Origin: Virgisporangium aliadipatigenens
Lineage (GTDB): Bacteria; Actinomycetota; Actinomycetes; Mycobacteriales; Micromonosporaceae
NCBI RefSeq assembly: GCF_016863615.1
Contig: NZ_BOPF01000023.1
Span: 1 to 64,000, forward strand
DNA length: 64,000 bases
Direction: 5' to 3'
Positions 1-7,742 of the stretch are shown here, piece after piece. Under the pieces are notes generated by a model, which was not told the origin of the DNA, searched no databases, and saw only the letters and a program-made list of their open reading frames with translations. Position 1 is the first letter of the stretch. Each line of letters starts with the position of its first letter. The position numbers and the translations under genes are program-made.

Positions 1-63
1 ATCGATCAGCGAATATAGCGGCGCCCCGCGGATGTGTCAGACCGGCTGCCTAGGGTGTGAGGT

Positions 64-744
64 ATGCGCGCGTTCGCGATCACCGGAGTGTCCCGTGGCC
101 TCGGGGCCGCCCTGTTCACGCTGCTCGTCGAGGGTGGGCACCGCGTGCTCGCGATCGGTCGACGGTTCGCCCCGGAGCAGGAGGAGGCGGCGCGGCGCGA
201 GCCCGACCGGATCCGGCTGCACACCGCCGACCTCGCGGACCCGCCCGAGGTGCGGACCGCCTTCGAGGCGCTGTGGGACGGCGCGGAGTCCGCCCACCTG
301 ATCCAGAACGCGGCCGTCGTCGAGCCGATCGGCGCGATCGGGACCCTCACGCGGTCCGAGCTGGTCAGAGCCGTGGCCGTCAACCAGACCGCCCCGATGC
401 TGATCACCAACGACTTCCTCGCGGCCCGCCCGGAGGGCCGGCCGGCGACCGTCCTGTTCATCTCCTCCGGCGCCGCCACCCGGCCGATCCAGGGCTGGGG
501 CCTCTACTGCGCGACCAAGGCCGGCGGGGAGATGTTCCACCTGGTGGCCGCCGAGGAGCACCCCGACGTGCGGATCGTCAACGTCAACCCGGGCCGCATG
601 GACACCGGCATGCAGGCCGTGCTGCGCGGCGCGGACTTTCCCGACGCGGCCCACTACATCGAGGCCTATGAGCGTGGGGAGATCCCCGATCCGGCCGACG
701 TTGCCCGGCGGATCCACAGCGAATTTCTCTCACCTCTTCCCTAG
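64..744 (+). CDS. SDR family NAD(P)-dependent oxidoreductase
   Basis: Predicted cytosolic NAD(P)-dependent oxidoreductase of the classical short-chain dehydrogenase family; substrate not recognisable. The 226-residue Rossmann protein shows the cofactor loop TGVSRGLG at residues 7-14, a QNAA motif in place of NNAG near 81-84, Ser134/Ser135 after strand 5, and the catalytic pair Tyr148/Lys152 in YCATK. The length is a little short of the usual 250 residues, the C-terminal substrate region being the compact part. The ATG at 64 follows a purine-rich GTGTGAGG stretch. The aldehyde dehydrogenase gene starts 32 nt downstream on the same strand, so the two may be co-transcribed and could act successively on an alcohol and its aldehyde; that link is inference. 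Confidence 0.9.
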   Translation: MRAFAITGVSRGLGAALFTLLVEGGHRVLAIGRRFAPEQEEAARREPDRIRLHTADLADPPEVRTAFEALWDGAESAHLIQNAAVVEPIGAIGTLTRSELVRAVAVNQTAPMLITNDFLAARPEGRPATVLFISSGAATRPIQGWGLYCATKAGGEMFHLVAAEEHPDVRIVNVNPGRMDTGMQAVLRGADFPDAAHYIEAYERGEIPDPADVARRIHSEFLSPLP

Positions 745-776
745 ACTGGAGGGCCCGGACGAGGAGGCGCACCCCC

Positions 777-2285
777 ATGACCGCCACCCGCACGCCCGGC
801 CTCCCCGCCATCGAGGACGGCCACCTGATCTCCACCAACCCCGCGACGGGCGAGGAGGCCGGCCGCTTCCCGTTGACCGCGCCGGCCGACGTCGCCGCCG
901 CCGTCGAGCGCGCCCGCGGGGCCGTCGCGTGGTGGTCCCGCCTCGGTTTCGCCGAGCGGCGCAAGCGGCTCGACCGGTTCCGCGGCAGCGTCGCGCGGCG
1001 CATGCCGGAGCTGGTCGACCTGATGCGGCTGGAGTGCGGCAAGCCGCGCGTCGACGCGGTCGTGGAGATCTCCGCCGCGCTCGACCACGTCGCCTGGTCC
1101 GCCCGCCACGCGTCGCGGGTGCTGCGGCCCCGCCGCCGGCGCGGCTCGTTGCTGCAGGCCGAGTACTCGGCCGTCGTCGGCTACCTCCCGCTCGGCGTCA
1201 TCGGCGTCGTCGGCCCGTGGAACTATCCCGTCTACACGCCGCTCGGTTCGATCGCGTACGCGCTCGCCGCCGGCAACGCCGTCGTCTTCAAGCCCAGCGA
1301 GTACTCCCCGGCGATCGCGCAGTGGCTGGTCGACCGGATGACCGAGGCCGTTCCCGAGCGGCCCGTGCTCCAGGTGGTGCACGGGCTCGGCGACGTCGGC
1401 GCCGCGCTGTGCCGCGCCGGTGTGGACAAGGTGGCGTTCACCGGGTCGACGGCCACGGCCAAGAAGGTCATGGCCGCCTGCGCGGAGACCCTGACGCCCG
1501 TGCTCATCGAGGCCGGCGGCAAGGACGCGATGATCGTCGACGCCGATGCCGACCTCGACGCCGCCGCCGACGCCGCGCTCTGGGGCGGGATGTACAACGC
1601 CGGCCAGACCTGCGTCGGCATCGAGCGGGTCTACGTGACCGAGTCCGTCGCGGATTCCTTTGTCGAACGGCTGACCGCCCGCGCGAAGCCGCTCCGCGCA
1701 GGGTTCGACGACGAGGCGACCATCGGCCCGGTGACGATGCCCTCCCAGGTGGACGTGATCCGCCGGCACATCGCCGAGGGGCTGGCCGCCGGGGGTAAGG
1801 CCGTGGTGGGCGGCGCGGATGCCGTCGAGGCGCCGTTCGTGCAGCCCACGATCCTCGTGGACGTGCCGGAGGAGTCGGCGGCGGTGCGCGAGGAGACGTT
1901 CGGGCCGGTGCTGATCGTCAACCGGGTGAAGGACGCCGACGAGGGCATCGCCCGCGCCAACGCGCTCACCTACGGGCTGGGCGGCTCCGTGTTCTCCCGA
2001 CGCCGCGGCCGCGAACTGGCCCTGCGCATGCGCTCCGGCATGACGGCCGTCAACTCGGTGCTGTCGTTCGCCGGTGTGCCGAGTGTGCCGTTCGGCGGCG
2101 TGGGCGACTCCGGGTTCGGGCGGGTGCACGGGGAGGACGGGCTGCGGGAGTTCACCCGGGTCAAGTCGATCACCTCGCGGCGGATGCCGTCGCTGCTGCC
2201 GGTCGCGACGTTCGACCGCGATCCCGGCAAGACCGCGGGCCGCCTGATCAAGATCATGCAGGCGGTCCACGGCCGCGCGAAGTGA
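777..2285 (+). CDS. Aldehyde dehydrogenase family protein
   Basis: Predicted NAD(P)-dependent oxidation of an aldehyde to its acid. The 502-residue protein spans a full ALDH fold: PWNY (residues 147-150) in the cofactor site with Asn149, FTGSTATAKK (221-230), the general base Glu245 in IEAGGKD (family consensus ELGGK, here Ala replaces Leu), and the nucleophile Cys279 in NAGQTCVG. The ATG at 777 has GAGGAG about nine bases upstream. The C-terminal 30 residues are basic. Succinate-semialdehyde-like and generic aldehyde substrates are both possible; the sequence does not decide. It ends four bases before the 3' end of the convergent TerD/TerA gene, leaving no room for a separate terminator. Confidence 0.92.
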   Translation: MTATRTPGLPAIEDGHLISTNPATGEEAGRFPLTAPADVAAAVERARGAVAWWSRLGFAERRKRLDRFRGSVARRMPELVDLMRLECGKPRVDAVVEISAALDHVAWSARHASRVLRPRRRRGSLLQAEYSAVVGYLPLGVIGVVGPWNYPVYTPLGSIAYALAAGNAVVFKPSEYSPAIAQWLVDRMTEAVPERPVLQVVHGLGDVGAALCRAGVDKVAFTGSTATAKKVMAACAETLTPVLIEAGGKDAMIVDADADLDAAADAALWGGMYNAGQTCVGIERVYVTESVADSFVERLTARAKPLRAGFDDEATIGPVTMPSQVDVIRRHIAEGLAAGGKAVVGGADAVEAPFVQPTILVDVPEESAAVREETFGPVLIVNRVKDADEGIARANALTYGLGGSVFSRRRGRELALRMRSGMTAVNSVLSFAGVPSVPFGGVGDSGFGRVHGEDGLREFTRVKSITSRRMPSLLPVATFDRDPGKTAGRLIKIMQAVHGRAK

Positions 2286-2289
2286 TCGT

Positions 2290-4014
2290 TTACTTGGAGC
2301 CTGGGGTCCAGGTCAGGCCCCAGTTGTAGGCCAGGTCGACGGCCTGCTGGCGAAACTTGCCGGGCGGCGTGGGGATGTAACGCGCCTCGCGCCGCACGAC
2401 GAGTTCGCCGTTGATGTTCTCGATGAGGGCGATGGCGACGCTGCGGGCCTTGATCGTGCACTCGTCGAGGCGCATCTCGATCGGCGGCCCGGCCTGCGGA
2501 TACAGCGTCGCGACGGCCGAGTCGACCCCCTCGAACGAGTCGGCGCCCTGGTACAGGTCGGCGAAGATCAGGATCCGCTTGAACATGGCGGCGTGATCCA
2601 GGTTGATCGTCAGGTTCTCGCCCTCGGCCGAGGCGCCGGTGCGGTCATCGTGATCGAGCAGGATGTACGGCGGCGCGGTCAGCGAGCCCATGTTGTTGCC
2701 GATCGCCTGGACGATGTCCTTCCGCCCGTCCTGGAACTCCCACAGCGCGCTCAGGTCGAGGTCCAGATCGGGCAGCCGCACGGTCTTCTTGCCGAACAGC
2801 CCCTTGGTCGTCATCGTGCGCATCGTCCAGTTGAGGTTGACGCGCATCGTGCCGGAGGAGCCGCCGCTCTTGGTGAGCGAGACGGACGGGGACTGCTTGG
2901 TGAGCGTCACCTTCGACAGCCGCACCGGCCCGCTCCCCGGCGCCTGCGGCGCGCCGGGAGCCTGCGGCGGACCGGAGTAGGGCGCGGCCGCCGGACCCGG
3001 CTGCGGCGCGGGCGGTCCACCGGAGTAGGGCGCGGCCGGCGGACCGGGCGGCGCTGAGGGCGGCGCGTAAGGCGCCTGAGGCGACCCGGGCGCCACGGGA
3101 GGCGCTGAAGGCGGACCCGGCGGGACGGGCGGGGCGGACGGGGCTGCGAAGGGCGCCGTCGGCGGACCCGACACCGGCCCAGACGCCACCGGCGGCGCCG
3201 AGGGTGGACCGTAAGGCGCCTGCGGCGGACCCGACGCCACGGGAGGCGCCGAGGGCGGACCGGGCGGGGCCGTGAAGGGCGCCGCCGGCGGACCCGAGGC
3301 GGGCGCGGCCGGCGCCACCGGGGCGGCGAAGGGCGCCTGCGGCGCCGAAGGCTGCGGCACAGGCGTCGGCCGCGCCTGCGGACTCGGCACCGGCGCCACC
3401 GAAGGAGCCGGCGGCACGGAAGGCGCCGACGGAGCCGCTGAAGGCCCGGACGAAGCCTGCGGCGACGGCACAGGTGCGGCCTGCGGAGAAGCGGGCTCGT
3501 CGTCGACGGAGATCCCGAAGTCCCGTGCCAACCCGGCAAGCCCGCTGTCATACCCCTGCCCGACGGCGCGGAACTTCCACGCCCCCTGCCGCCGGTACAA
3601 CTCCCCCACGATGAACGCCGTCTCCGTGGTGGCCCCCGCGCTGTCGAACCGCGCGATCTCCGCCCCGCTGGACGCGTCGACGATCCGGATGCGCAGATCC
3701 GAGACCTGCCCGAACGTCCCACCGTCGGCCGAGGCCGCCAGCAGGATCCGTTCGACGGCGGGCTCCACCGAGGAGAGCGAGATCAGCAGCGTGTCGGTGA
3801 CGGTGCCGGGCGCGGTCTGCTTCCCCTCGTGGCGCACCGTGCCGGAGGCGTGCGCGGGCTGGTTGTAGAAGACGAAGTCGCTGTCGTCGCGCACCTTGCC
3901 GCCGACCAGGAGGAGCGCGGAGGCGTCGGCGTCGACCGGCCCCGAGCTCCAACTCAGGACGGCCCGGACAGCCTCCGCCGGAACGGCCGTGTTCGCACCC
4001 TTTGCCAGCGACAT
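2290..4014 (-). CDS. Two-domain TerD/TerA-type tellurium-resistance family protein with Pro/Ala-rich linker
   Basis: A 574-residue protein with two Ter-type domains. The N-terminal ~172 residues (MSLAKGAN, DADASALLL, DSDFVFYNQP, GELYRRQGAWKFRAVGQGY) are a clear TerD domain, a calcium-binding beta fold known from tellurite and phage-resistance operons. Residues ~178-365 are a low-complexity linker of repeated GPPSAPPV/PQAP units. The last ~210 residues (VTLTKQSPSVSLTK, NLNWT, LDLDLSALWEF, ILLDHDDRTG, NLDHAAMFKRILIFADLY) resemble TerA. The start was moved from an upstream in-frame codon to ATG 4014 because the family motif begins there and GGGGGAA precedes it. No other ter genes lie in the window, so it is a solitary member. 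The role is probably metal or stress sensing at the membrane; no tellurite function can be shown from sequence. Confidence 0.88.
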   Translation of the reverse strand: MSLAKGANTAVPAEAVRAVLSWSSGPVDADASALLLVGGKVRDDSDFVFYNQPAHASGTVRHEGKQTAPGTVTDTLLISLSSVEPAVERILLAASADGGTFGQVSDLRIRIVDASSGAEIARFDSAGATTETAFIVGELYRRQGAWKFRAVGQGYDSGLAGLARDFGISVDDEPASPQAAPVPSPQASSGPSAAPSAPSVPPAPSVAPVPSPQARPTPVPQPSAPQAPFAAPVAPAAPASGPPAAPFTAPPGPPSAPPVASGPPQAPYGPPSAPPVASGPVSGPPTAPFAAPSAPPVPPGPPSAPPVAPGSPQAPYAPPSAPPGPPAAPYSGGPPAPQPGPAAAPYSGPPQAPGAPQAPGSGPVRLSKVTLTKQSPSVSLTKSGGSSGTMRVNLNWTMRTMTTKGLFGKKTVRLPDLDLDLSALWEFQDGRKDIVQAIGNNMGSLTAPPYILLDHDDRTGASAEGENLTINLDHAAMFKRILIFADLYQGADSFEGVDSAVATLYPQAGPPIEMRLDECTIKARSVAIALIENINGELVVRREARYIPTPPGKFRQQAVDLAYNWGLTWTPGSK

Positions 4015-4071
4015 GTGGTTCCCCCAACCGATAGTCCCCGTTCGGGCCACACTATCGGGGGAACACACCCG

Positions 4072-4731
4072 TCAGAACAGCGTCAGGTCGTCGCTCTTGG
4101 CCCCGCGCATGGCGTTGTAGTCGAGCACCACGCACTTGATGCCGCGGTCCTCCGCGAGCACCCGCGCCTGCGGTTTGATCTCCTGCGCCGCGAAGATGCC
4201 CCGGACCGGCGCGAGGAGCGGGTCGCGCCCGAGGAGTTCCAGATAACGGGTCAGCTGCTCCACTCCGTCGATCTCACCGCGGCGCTTGACCTCGACGGCG
4301 ACCGTGGCGTTGTCCGCGTCGCGGCAGAGCAGGTCGACGGGCCCGATCGCGGTCGGGAACTCGCGGCGGACCAGGGTGAACCCGTCGCCGAGCACCGTGG
4401 GCTGAGCGGCGAGCAGCTCCTGCAGGTGTGCCTCGACGCCGTCCTTCTGCAGGCCGGGGTCGATCCCCAGCTCGTGCGAACTGTCGTGGAGCACCTCCTC
4501 CAGGGTGATCCGCAGCTCCTCGCCGGCCTTGTTGACGACGCGCCACACGCCGGGCGCCTCCTCGACGCGGCACGGCGGGCTCATCCAGTTGAGCGGCTTG
4601 TAGGCCCGGTCGTCGGCATGGATCGAGACGGATCCGTCGGCCTTGACCATGAGCAGGCGGGTGGCGGAGGGCAGATGTGCGGTGAGCCGACCGATGTAGT
4701 CGACGGAACACCGGGCTATCACTAGACGCAC
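4072..4731 (-). CDS. nucS: Mismatch-specific endonuclease NucS (EndoMS)
   Basis: NucS/EndoMS cleaves both strands at mismatched bases and is the core of the MutS/MutL-independent mismatch repair found in actinobacteria and archaea. The 219-residue protein has the N-terminal DNA-binding/dimerisation domain ([26 protein letters not shown]) and the C-terminal RecB-like nuclease with Asp133 (GPVDLLCRD), Glu147 and Lys149 (VAVEVKRRG) and the following [10 protein letters not shown] helix. The very C-terminus, DDLTLF, matches a short sliding-clamp-binding motif, as known for family members. ATG 4731 is the family start (MRLVIARC). It is divergent from the DUF4259 gene across about 60 bases. All catalytic positions are present. 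Confidence 0.96.
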   Translation of the reverse strand: MRLVIARCSVDYIGRLTAHLPSATRLLMVKADGSVSIHADDRAYKPLNWMSPPCRVEEAPGVWRVVNKAGEELRITLEEVLHDSSHELGIDPGLQKDGVEAHLQELLAAQPTVLGDGFTLVRREFPTAIGPVDLLCRDADNATVAVEVKRRGEIDGVEQLTRYLELLGRDPLLAPVRGIFAAQEIKPQARVLAEDRGIKCVVLDYNAMRGAKSDDLTLF

Positions 4732-4791
4732 CCGGGCAGCCTAGAGGATCCCTTGCGCGAACCTTCTCCACCGGTGACACAATTCGACTCC

Positions 4792-5190
4792 GTGGGTGCT
4801 TGGGACGCAGGACCGTTCGACAACGACGACGCGGCGGACTTCAGCAGCGAGCTGGACGACGCCGATCCCAACCAGCGCGTGGTGCTGGTTCGCGCCGCGC
4901 TCCAGGCGGCGCTCGATCCCGACGAGGGCGATTCCGACGAGGACGAGGCCCAGCCGAAGGCGGTCGCGGCGGCGGCCGTGGTGGCCGCGGCCCGGTTCGG
5001 CGCTCCGGTGGACTCCGGTTATGCGCCGAAGTTCCTCGGTGCCGAGGAGGACGGGCTGTCGGTCGCGGACGATCTGGTGGAGCTGGCCGTGGCCGCGCTG
5101 GATCGGATCGCCGACAGCGACACCGAGTGGGCGGAGCTGTTCGGCGAAGCGGGCACGCTCGATACGTTGCGGGACGCGTTGACTGCCTGA
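4792..5190 (+). CDS. DUF4259 domain-containing protein
   Basis: Small acidic protein of 132 residues beginning MGAWDAGPFDNDDAADF, the hallmark opening of the DUF4259 family, whose function is unknown. GTG 4792 was chosen rather than the earlier TTG at 4753 because the family motif begins exactly there. The middle contains an acidic run (DEGDSDEDEAQ) followed by an Ala-rich helix, and the C-terminus is helical (ELAVAALDRIADSDTEWAELF). No signal peptide or membrane segment. It starts about 60 bases from the divergent nucS and ends 27 bases before the DUF4126 gene, so it may share that transcript. Confidence 0.82.
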   Translation: MGAWDAGPFDNDDAADFSSELDDADPNQRVVLVRAALQAALDPDEGDSDEDEAQPKAVAAAAVVAAARFGAPVDSGYAPKFLGAEEDGLSVADDLVELAVAALDRIADSDTEWAELFGEAGTLDTLRDALTA

Positions 5191-5217
5191 TGTGCGCCGA
5201 AGTGCGATGCTGGTGAG

Positions 5218-5826
5218 ATGTTCGAGGTACTCACCGGCACCGGGCTTGCCGCATCGGCCGGGCTCAACGCCTACATCCCGCTGCTGACGGTCGGGCTGCT
5301 CGCGAAGTACACCGAGCTGATCTCGTTGCCGCAGAGCTGGCAGTGGCTGGAGAACCCGTTCATCCTGCTGATCCTCGGTGGGCTGCTGGCGATCGAGTTC
5401 GTCGCGGACAAGGTGCCGGCGGTGGATCACGTCAACGACGTGCTCCAGACGGTGGTGCGGCCGACGGCGGGCGGGTTGGCGTTCGGGGCGGCGGCGAGTG
5501 CGGAGACGACGACGGTCTCCGATCCGGCGCAGTTCTTCTCGTCCAACCAGTGGGTGCCGGTAGTGGTCGGCATAGTCATCTCGCTGTGCGTGCACGCGAT
5601 GAAGGCGGCGTTCCGGGCCGGGGCCAACGCGGTCACGGTGGGCTTCGCCGCGCCGGTGGTGAGCGTGGTCGAGGACGTCGTCGCGGTGTCGCTGTCGCTG
5701 GTCGCGATCATCCTGCCGATCGTCGTCGTGGTCTTCGTGGTGGGGCTGATCCTGGTGTTCTGGTGGGCGATGCGCCGCCGTCGGGCGCGCCGGGAGGCCC
5801 GCCTCGCCGCCCGTCCAGGCTATTAA
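5218..5826 (+). CDS. DUF4126 domain-containing membrane protein
   Basis: Integral membrane protein of 202 residues matching the DUF4126 family, whose biochemical role is not established. Visible features are the N-terminal TGTGLAASAGLNAYIPLLTVGLLAKY helix, a second helix at ILLILGGLLAIEFVADKVP, the conserved DKVPAVDHVNDVLQTVVRP loop, a Gly/Ala helix, and two closely spaced hydrophobic segments near the C-terminus (VVGIVISLCVH; SLVAIILPIVVVVFVVGLILVFWW) ending in an Arg-rich cytoplasmic tail. ATG 5218 lies 27 bases after the DUF4259 stop; a short operon with that gene is plausible. Confidence 0.85.
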   Translation: MFEVLTGTGLAASAGLNAYIPLLTVGLLAKYTELISLPQSWQWLENPFILLILGGLLAIEFVADKVPAVDHVNDVLQTVVRPTAGGLAFGAAASAETTTVSDPAQFFSSNQWVPVVVGIVISLCVHAMKAAFRAGANAVTVGFAAPVVSVVEDVVAVSLSLVAIILPIVVVVFVVGLILVFWWAMRRRRARREARLAARPGY

Positions 5827-5934
5827 GAGCATTCGGGGGAACTCTGCCAATGGCGATCACATCTCGTGATCGCGGCTTCGCGCACACATTCGGCGGATGC
5901 GCACGAGGGGCGTGCACCTGGCACACTGCTGCGG

Positions 5935-6792
5935 GTGTTCGCCCCTCGCATCGCCGTCTATCTCTCACTTGCCGCGTTGTGCCTGGGCCTGAGCGCCTGC
6001 GCCGGCAAGGAGCCCGCACACAGCGCCGCCCAGGGCGCCGCGCCGGCCCCGGGCGCGTCGTCCTCGTCGGCGGCGCCGTCGCCGAGTGCCACACGGCAGC
6101 CGGGCACCGCCGCGACGGGCGTCAAGCCGGAGGTCGTCAAGCACGGCCCGCGCACCGGCAACAAGGTGGCGCTGACGTTCGACGCGGACATGACGGACTT
6201 CATGCAGAAGCAGCTGGCCGAGGGGAAGATCGCCTCGTACGCCAACCTGAAGATCCTCGATCTGCTGGAGAAGGAGAAGATCCCGACCACGTTCTTCCTG
6301 ACGGGTCAGTGGGTCGAGCAGTACCCGGACGTGACGCGGCGGATCACCGGCAACCCGATCTTCGAGGTGGCGAACCACTCCTACGAGCACATGGGCTTCG
6401 TGCCGAAGTGCTACACGCTGCCGCAGCTGTCGCCGCAGTTGATGACGACCGACGTGTCGCGCACGTTCGACGTGATCAAGCCGTACGGCGGGCGGCAGAC
6501 GCGCTACTTCCGCTTCCCCGGCGGCTGCTACGACCAGGCGGCGCTGCAGGCCCTGGCGCCGCTCGGCCTGACGGTGATCGAGTGGGACGTGGTGAGCGGG
6601 GACCCGTTCGCGACGGCGTACAAGCCGATCGTCAACGCGGTGCTGTCGACCGTGCAGGCCGGCTCGATCGTGGTCCTGCACATCACCGAGGGGAACGCCC
6701 AGTACACCGACGAGGCGATGCCGGAGATCCTGGCGGGGCTGAAGCAGAAGGGCCTGCAGCCGGTGACCCTCTCGGAGTTGCTGGGCGGTTAG
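5935..6792 (+). CDS. Polysaccharide deacetylase (NodB/CE4) lipoprotein
   Basis: Extracellular lipoprotein predicted to remove acetyl groups from a cell-wall or extracellular glycan. With GTG 5935 as start the protein has 285 residues and opens with a signal peptide ending in a lipobox (LSAC, Cys22), then a Ser/Ala/Pro-rich tether to about residue 65. The CE4 domain follows: motif 1 TFDADM (Asp83, Asp85; family TFDDGP), motif 2 NHSYEH (His148, His152, metal ligands), motif 3 RFPGG (193-197), motif 4 EWDVVSGDP, and motif 5 VVLHI (His249). The earlier ATG at 5866 would place 23 polar residues before the signal peptide and is unlikely. Motif 1 lacks the canonical Gly-Pro but keeps both acidic residues. 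Confidence 0.88.
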   Translation: MFAPRIAVYLSLAALCLGLSACAGKEPAHSAAQGAAPAPGASSSSAAPSPSATRQPGTAATGVKPEVVKHGPRTGNKVALTFDADMTDFMQKQLAEGKIASYANLKILDLLEKEKIPTTFFLTGQWVEQYPDVTRRITGNPIFEVANHSYEHMGFVPKCYTLPQLSPQLMTTDVSRTFDVIKPYGGRQTRYFRFPGGCYDQAALQALAPLGLTVIEWDVVSGDPFATAYKPIVNAVLSTVQAGSIVVLHITEGNAQYTDEAMPEILAGLKQKGLQPVTLSELLGG

Positions 6793-6899
6793 CGAACGGG
6801 CGTAGGTAACGCAGGGCACCCGTTCCGCACCAGAACTGCACGAATCACTCAGCCTTACGACCGACGTTATCGATCATCGTCTCCTGGCACACTTCACGG

Positions 6900-7190
6900 G
6901 TGCCTCTGGAGATCTTCCTCGTCGGCCCGCTGCTCGCACTGGCGGTATTGGCCGTTCTCGCCGTTGCCGCGGACGTCACGACGCTGCGGCCCGAGCGCCG
7001 TCGCACCGAGCCCGAGGAGTTCGGGCTGCTGCGGCCGGTGGCCCTGCTCGCCGACGTGCCGTCCGCCCGTTCCGTGCGGGACCGGCTGACCGCGCTGAGC
7101 ATCCGCGCCACGATCGGGACCGGCAAGGACGGGTTCGTCCGGGTGCTGGTCTTCGCGGACGAGTACGACCGGGCCCGCGACGCGGTCTAA
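6900..7190 (+). CDS. Small single-pass membrane protein, unknown function
   Basis: Hypothetical protein of 96 residues. The N-terminus is one hydrophobic helix (residues 3-24, IFLVGPLLALAVLAVLAVAADV), followed by a charged segment (RPERRRTEPEEFG) and a small soluble domain (ALLADVPSARSVRDRL, RATIGTGKDGFVRVLVFADEYDRARDAV) that looks like an alpha/beta unit and resembles the DUF2007-type signal-transducing fold only in outline. The start is GTG 6900; there is no clear Shine-Dalgarno sequence. Codon use is typical of the neighbours, with GC-rich third positions, supporting a real gene. It ends nine bases before the convergent acetyltransferase gene. Confidence 0.6.
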   Translation: MPLEIFLVGPLLALAVLAVLAVAADVTTLRPERRRTEPEEFGLLRPVALLADVPSARSVRDRLTALSIRATIGTGKDGFVRVLVFADEYDRARDAV

Positions 7191-7198
7191 GGCGTGAC

Positions 7199-7732
7199 TT
7201 AGGCGTCGAGATCCGCGTACGGCCGCGGATACGCCACCTCTCCTCGGGGGAACGGTGTCTGCAGCGCCAACGCCTGCAGATACGGCGACGGATAGCTCGG
7301 GTGCGAGATGCCCACGACCGGCGCCGGCACGAACCCGAAGCGCCCGTAGTACTGCGGGCTGCCGAAGACGATCAGCAGCGGCTCACCGCGTTCCAGCAGC
7401 GCGCCGATGACCGCATAGACGGCCTTGGCGCCGTGGCCCCGCTTCTGGTGCGCCGGCAGGGTGGCCAGCATGCCGAGGCCGAGCGTGGGCGTGCCGCCGA
7501 CGGTCAGGTTGACCACGAGCGCGTGCGCCACGGGCTCGCCGTCGGCCTCGACGATCCACCCCGAGTCGACCGCTCCCGGGTCGGCGCGCAGGCCGTCGAG
7601 CAGCCCGCCCTCGACCGGTTCCTCGCCCGGTGGGATCTCCCGCGGGCCCGGCCCGTGTCGGAACGCCGCCACCACGATCCGCCGCACGGTGTCGGCGTCC
7701 TCCGGCGTCTCCGGCCGTACCTCGATCGACAT
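7199..7732 (-). CDS. GNAT family N-acetyltransferase
   Basis: Predicted acetyl-CoA-dependent N-acetyltransferase of 177 residues; acceptor unknown. It begins MSIEVRPETPEDADTVRRIV, the typical GNAT strand 1/helix 1, and contains the acetyl-CoA motif in LGMLATLPAHQKRGHGAKAV (Q/R-x-x-G-x-G/A) and the PQYYGRFGFVPAP segment of the YhbS/EIS-like subgroup. ATG 7732 was preferred to an upstream in-frame ATG at 7873, because the extra 47 residues would run into murA and have no family similarity. It lies immediately downstream of murA on the same strand (10 bases between the murA stop and this start), so it is probably co-transcribed with it. Confidence 0.85.
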   Translation of the reverse strand: MSIEVRPETPEDADTVRRIVVAAFRHGPGPREIPPGEEPVEGGLLDGLRADPGAVDSGWIVEADGEPVAHALVVNLTVGGTPTLGLGMLATLPAHQKRGHGAKAVYAVIGALLERGEPLLIVFGSPQYYGRFGFVPAPVVGISHPSYPSPYLQALALQTPFPRGEVAYPRPYADLDA

Positions 7733-7742
7733 CTGCAGAACG

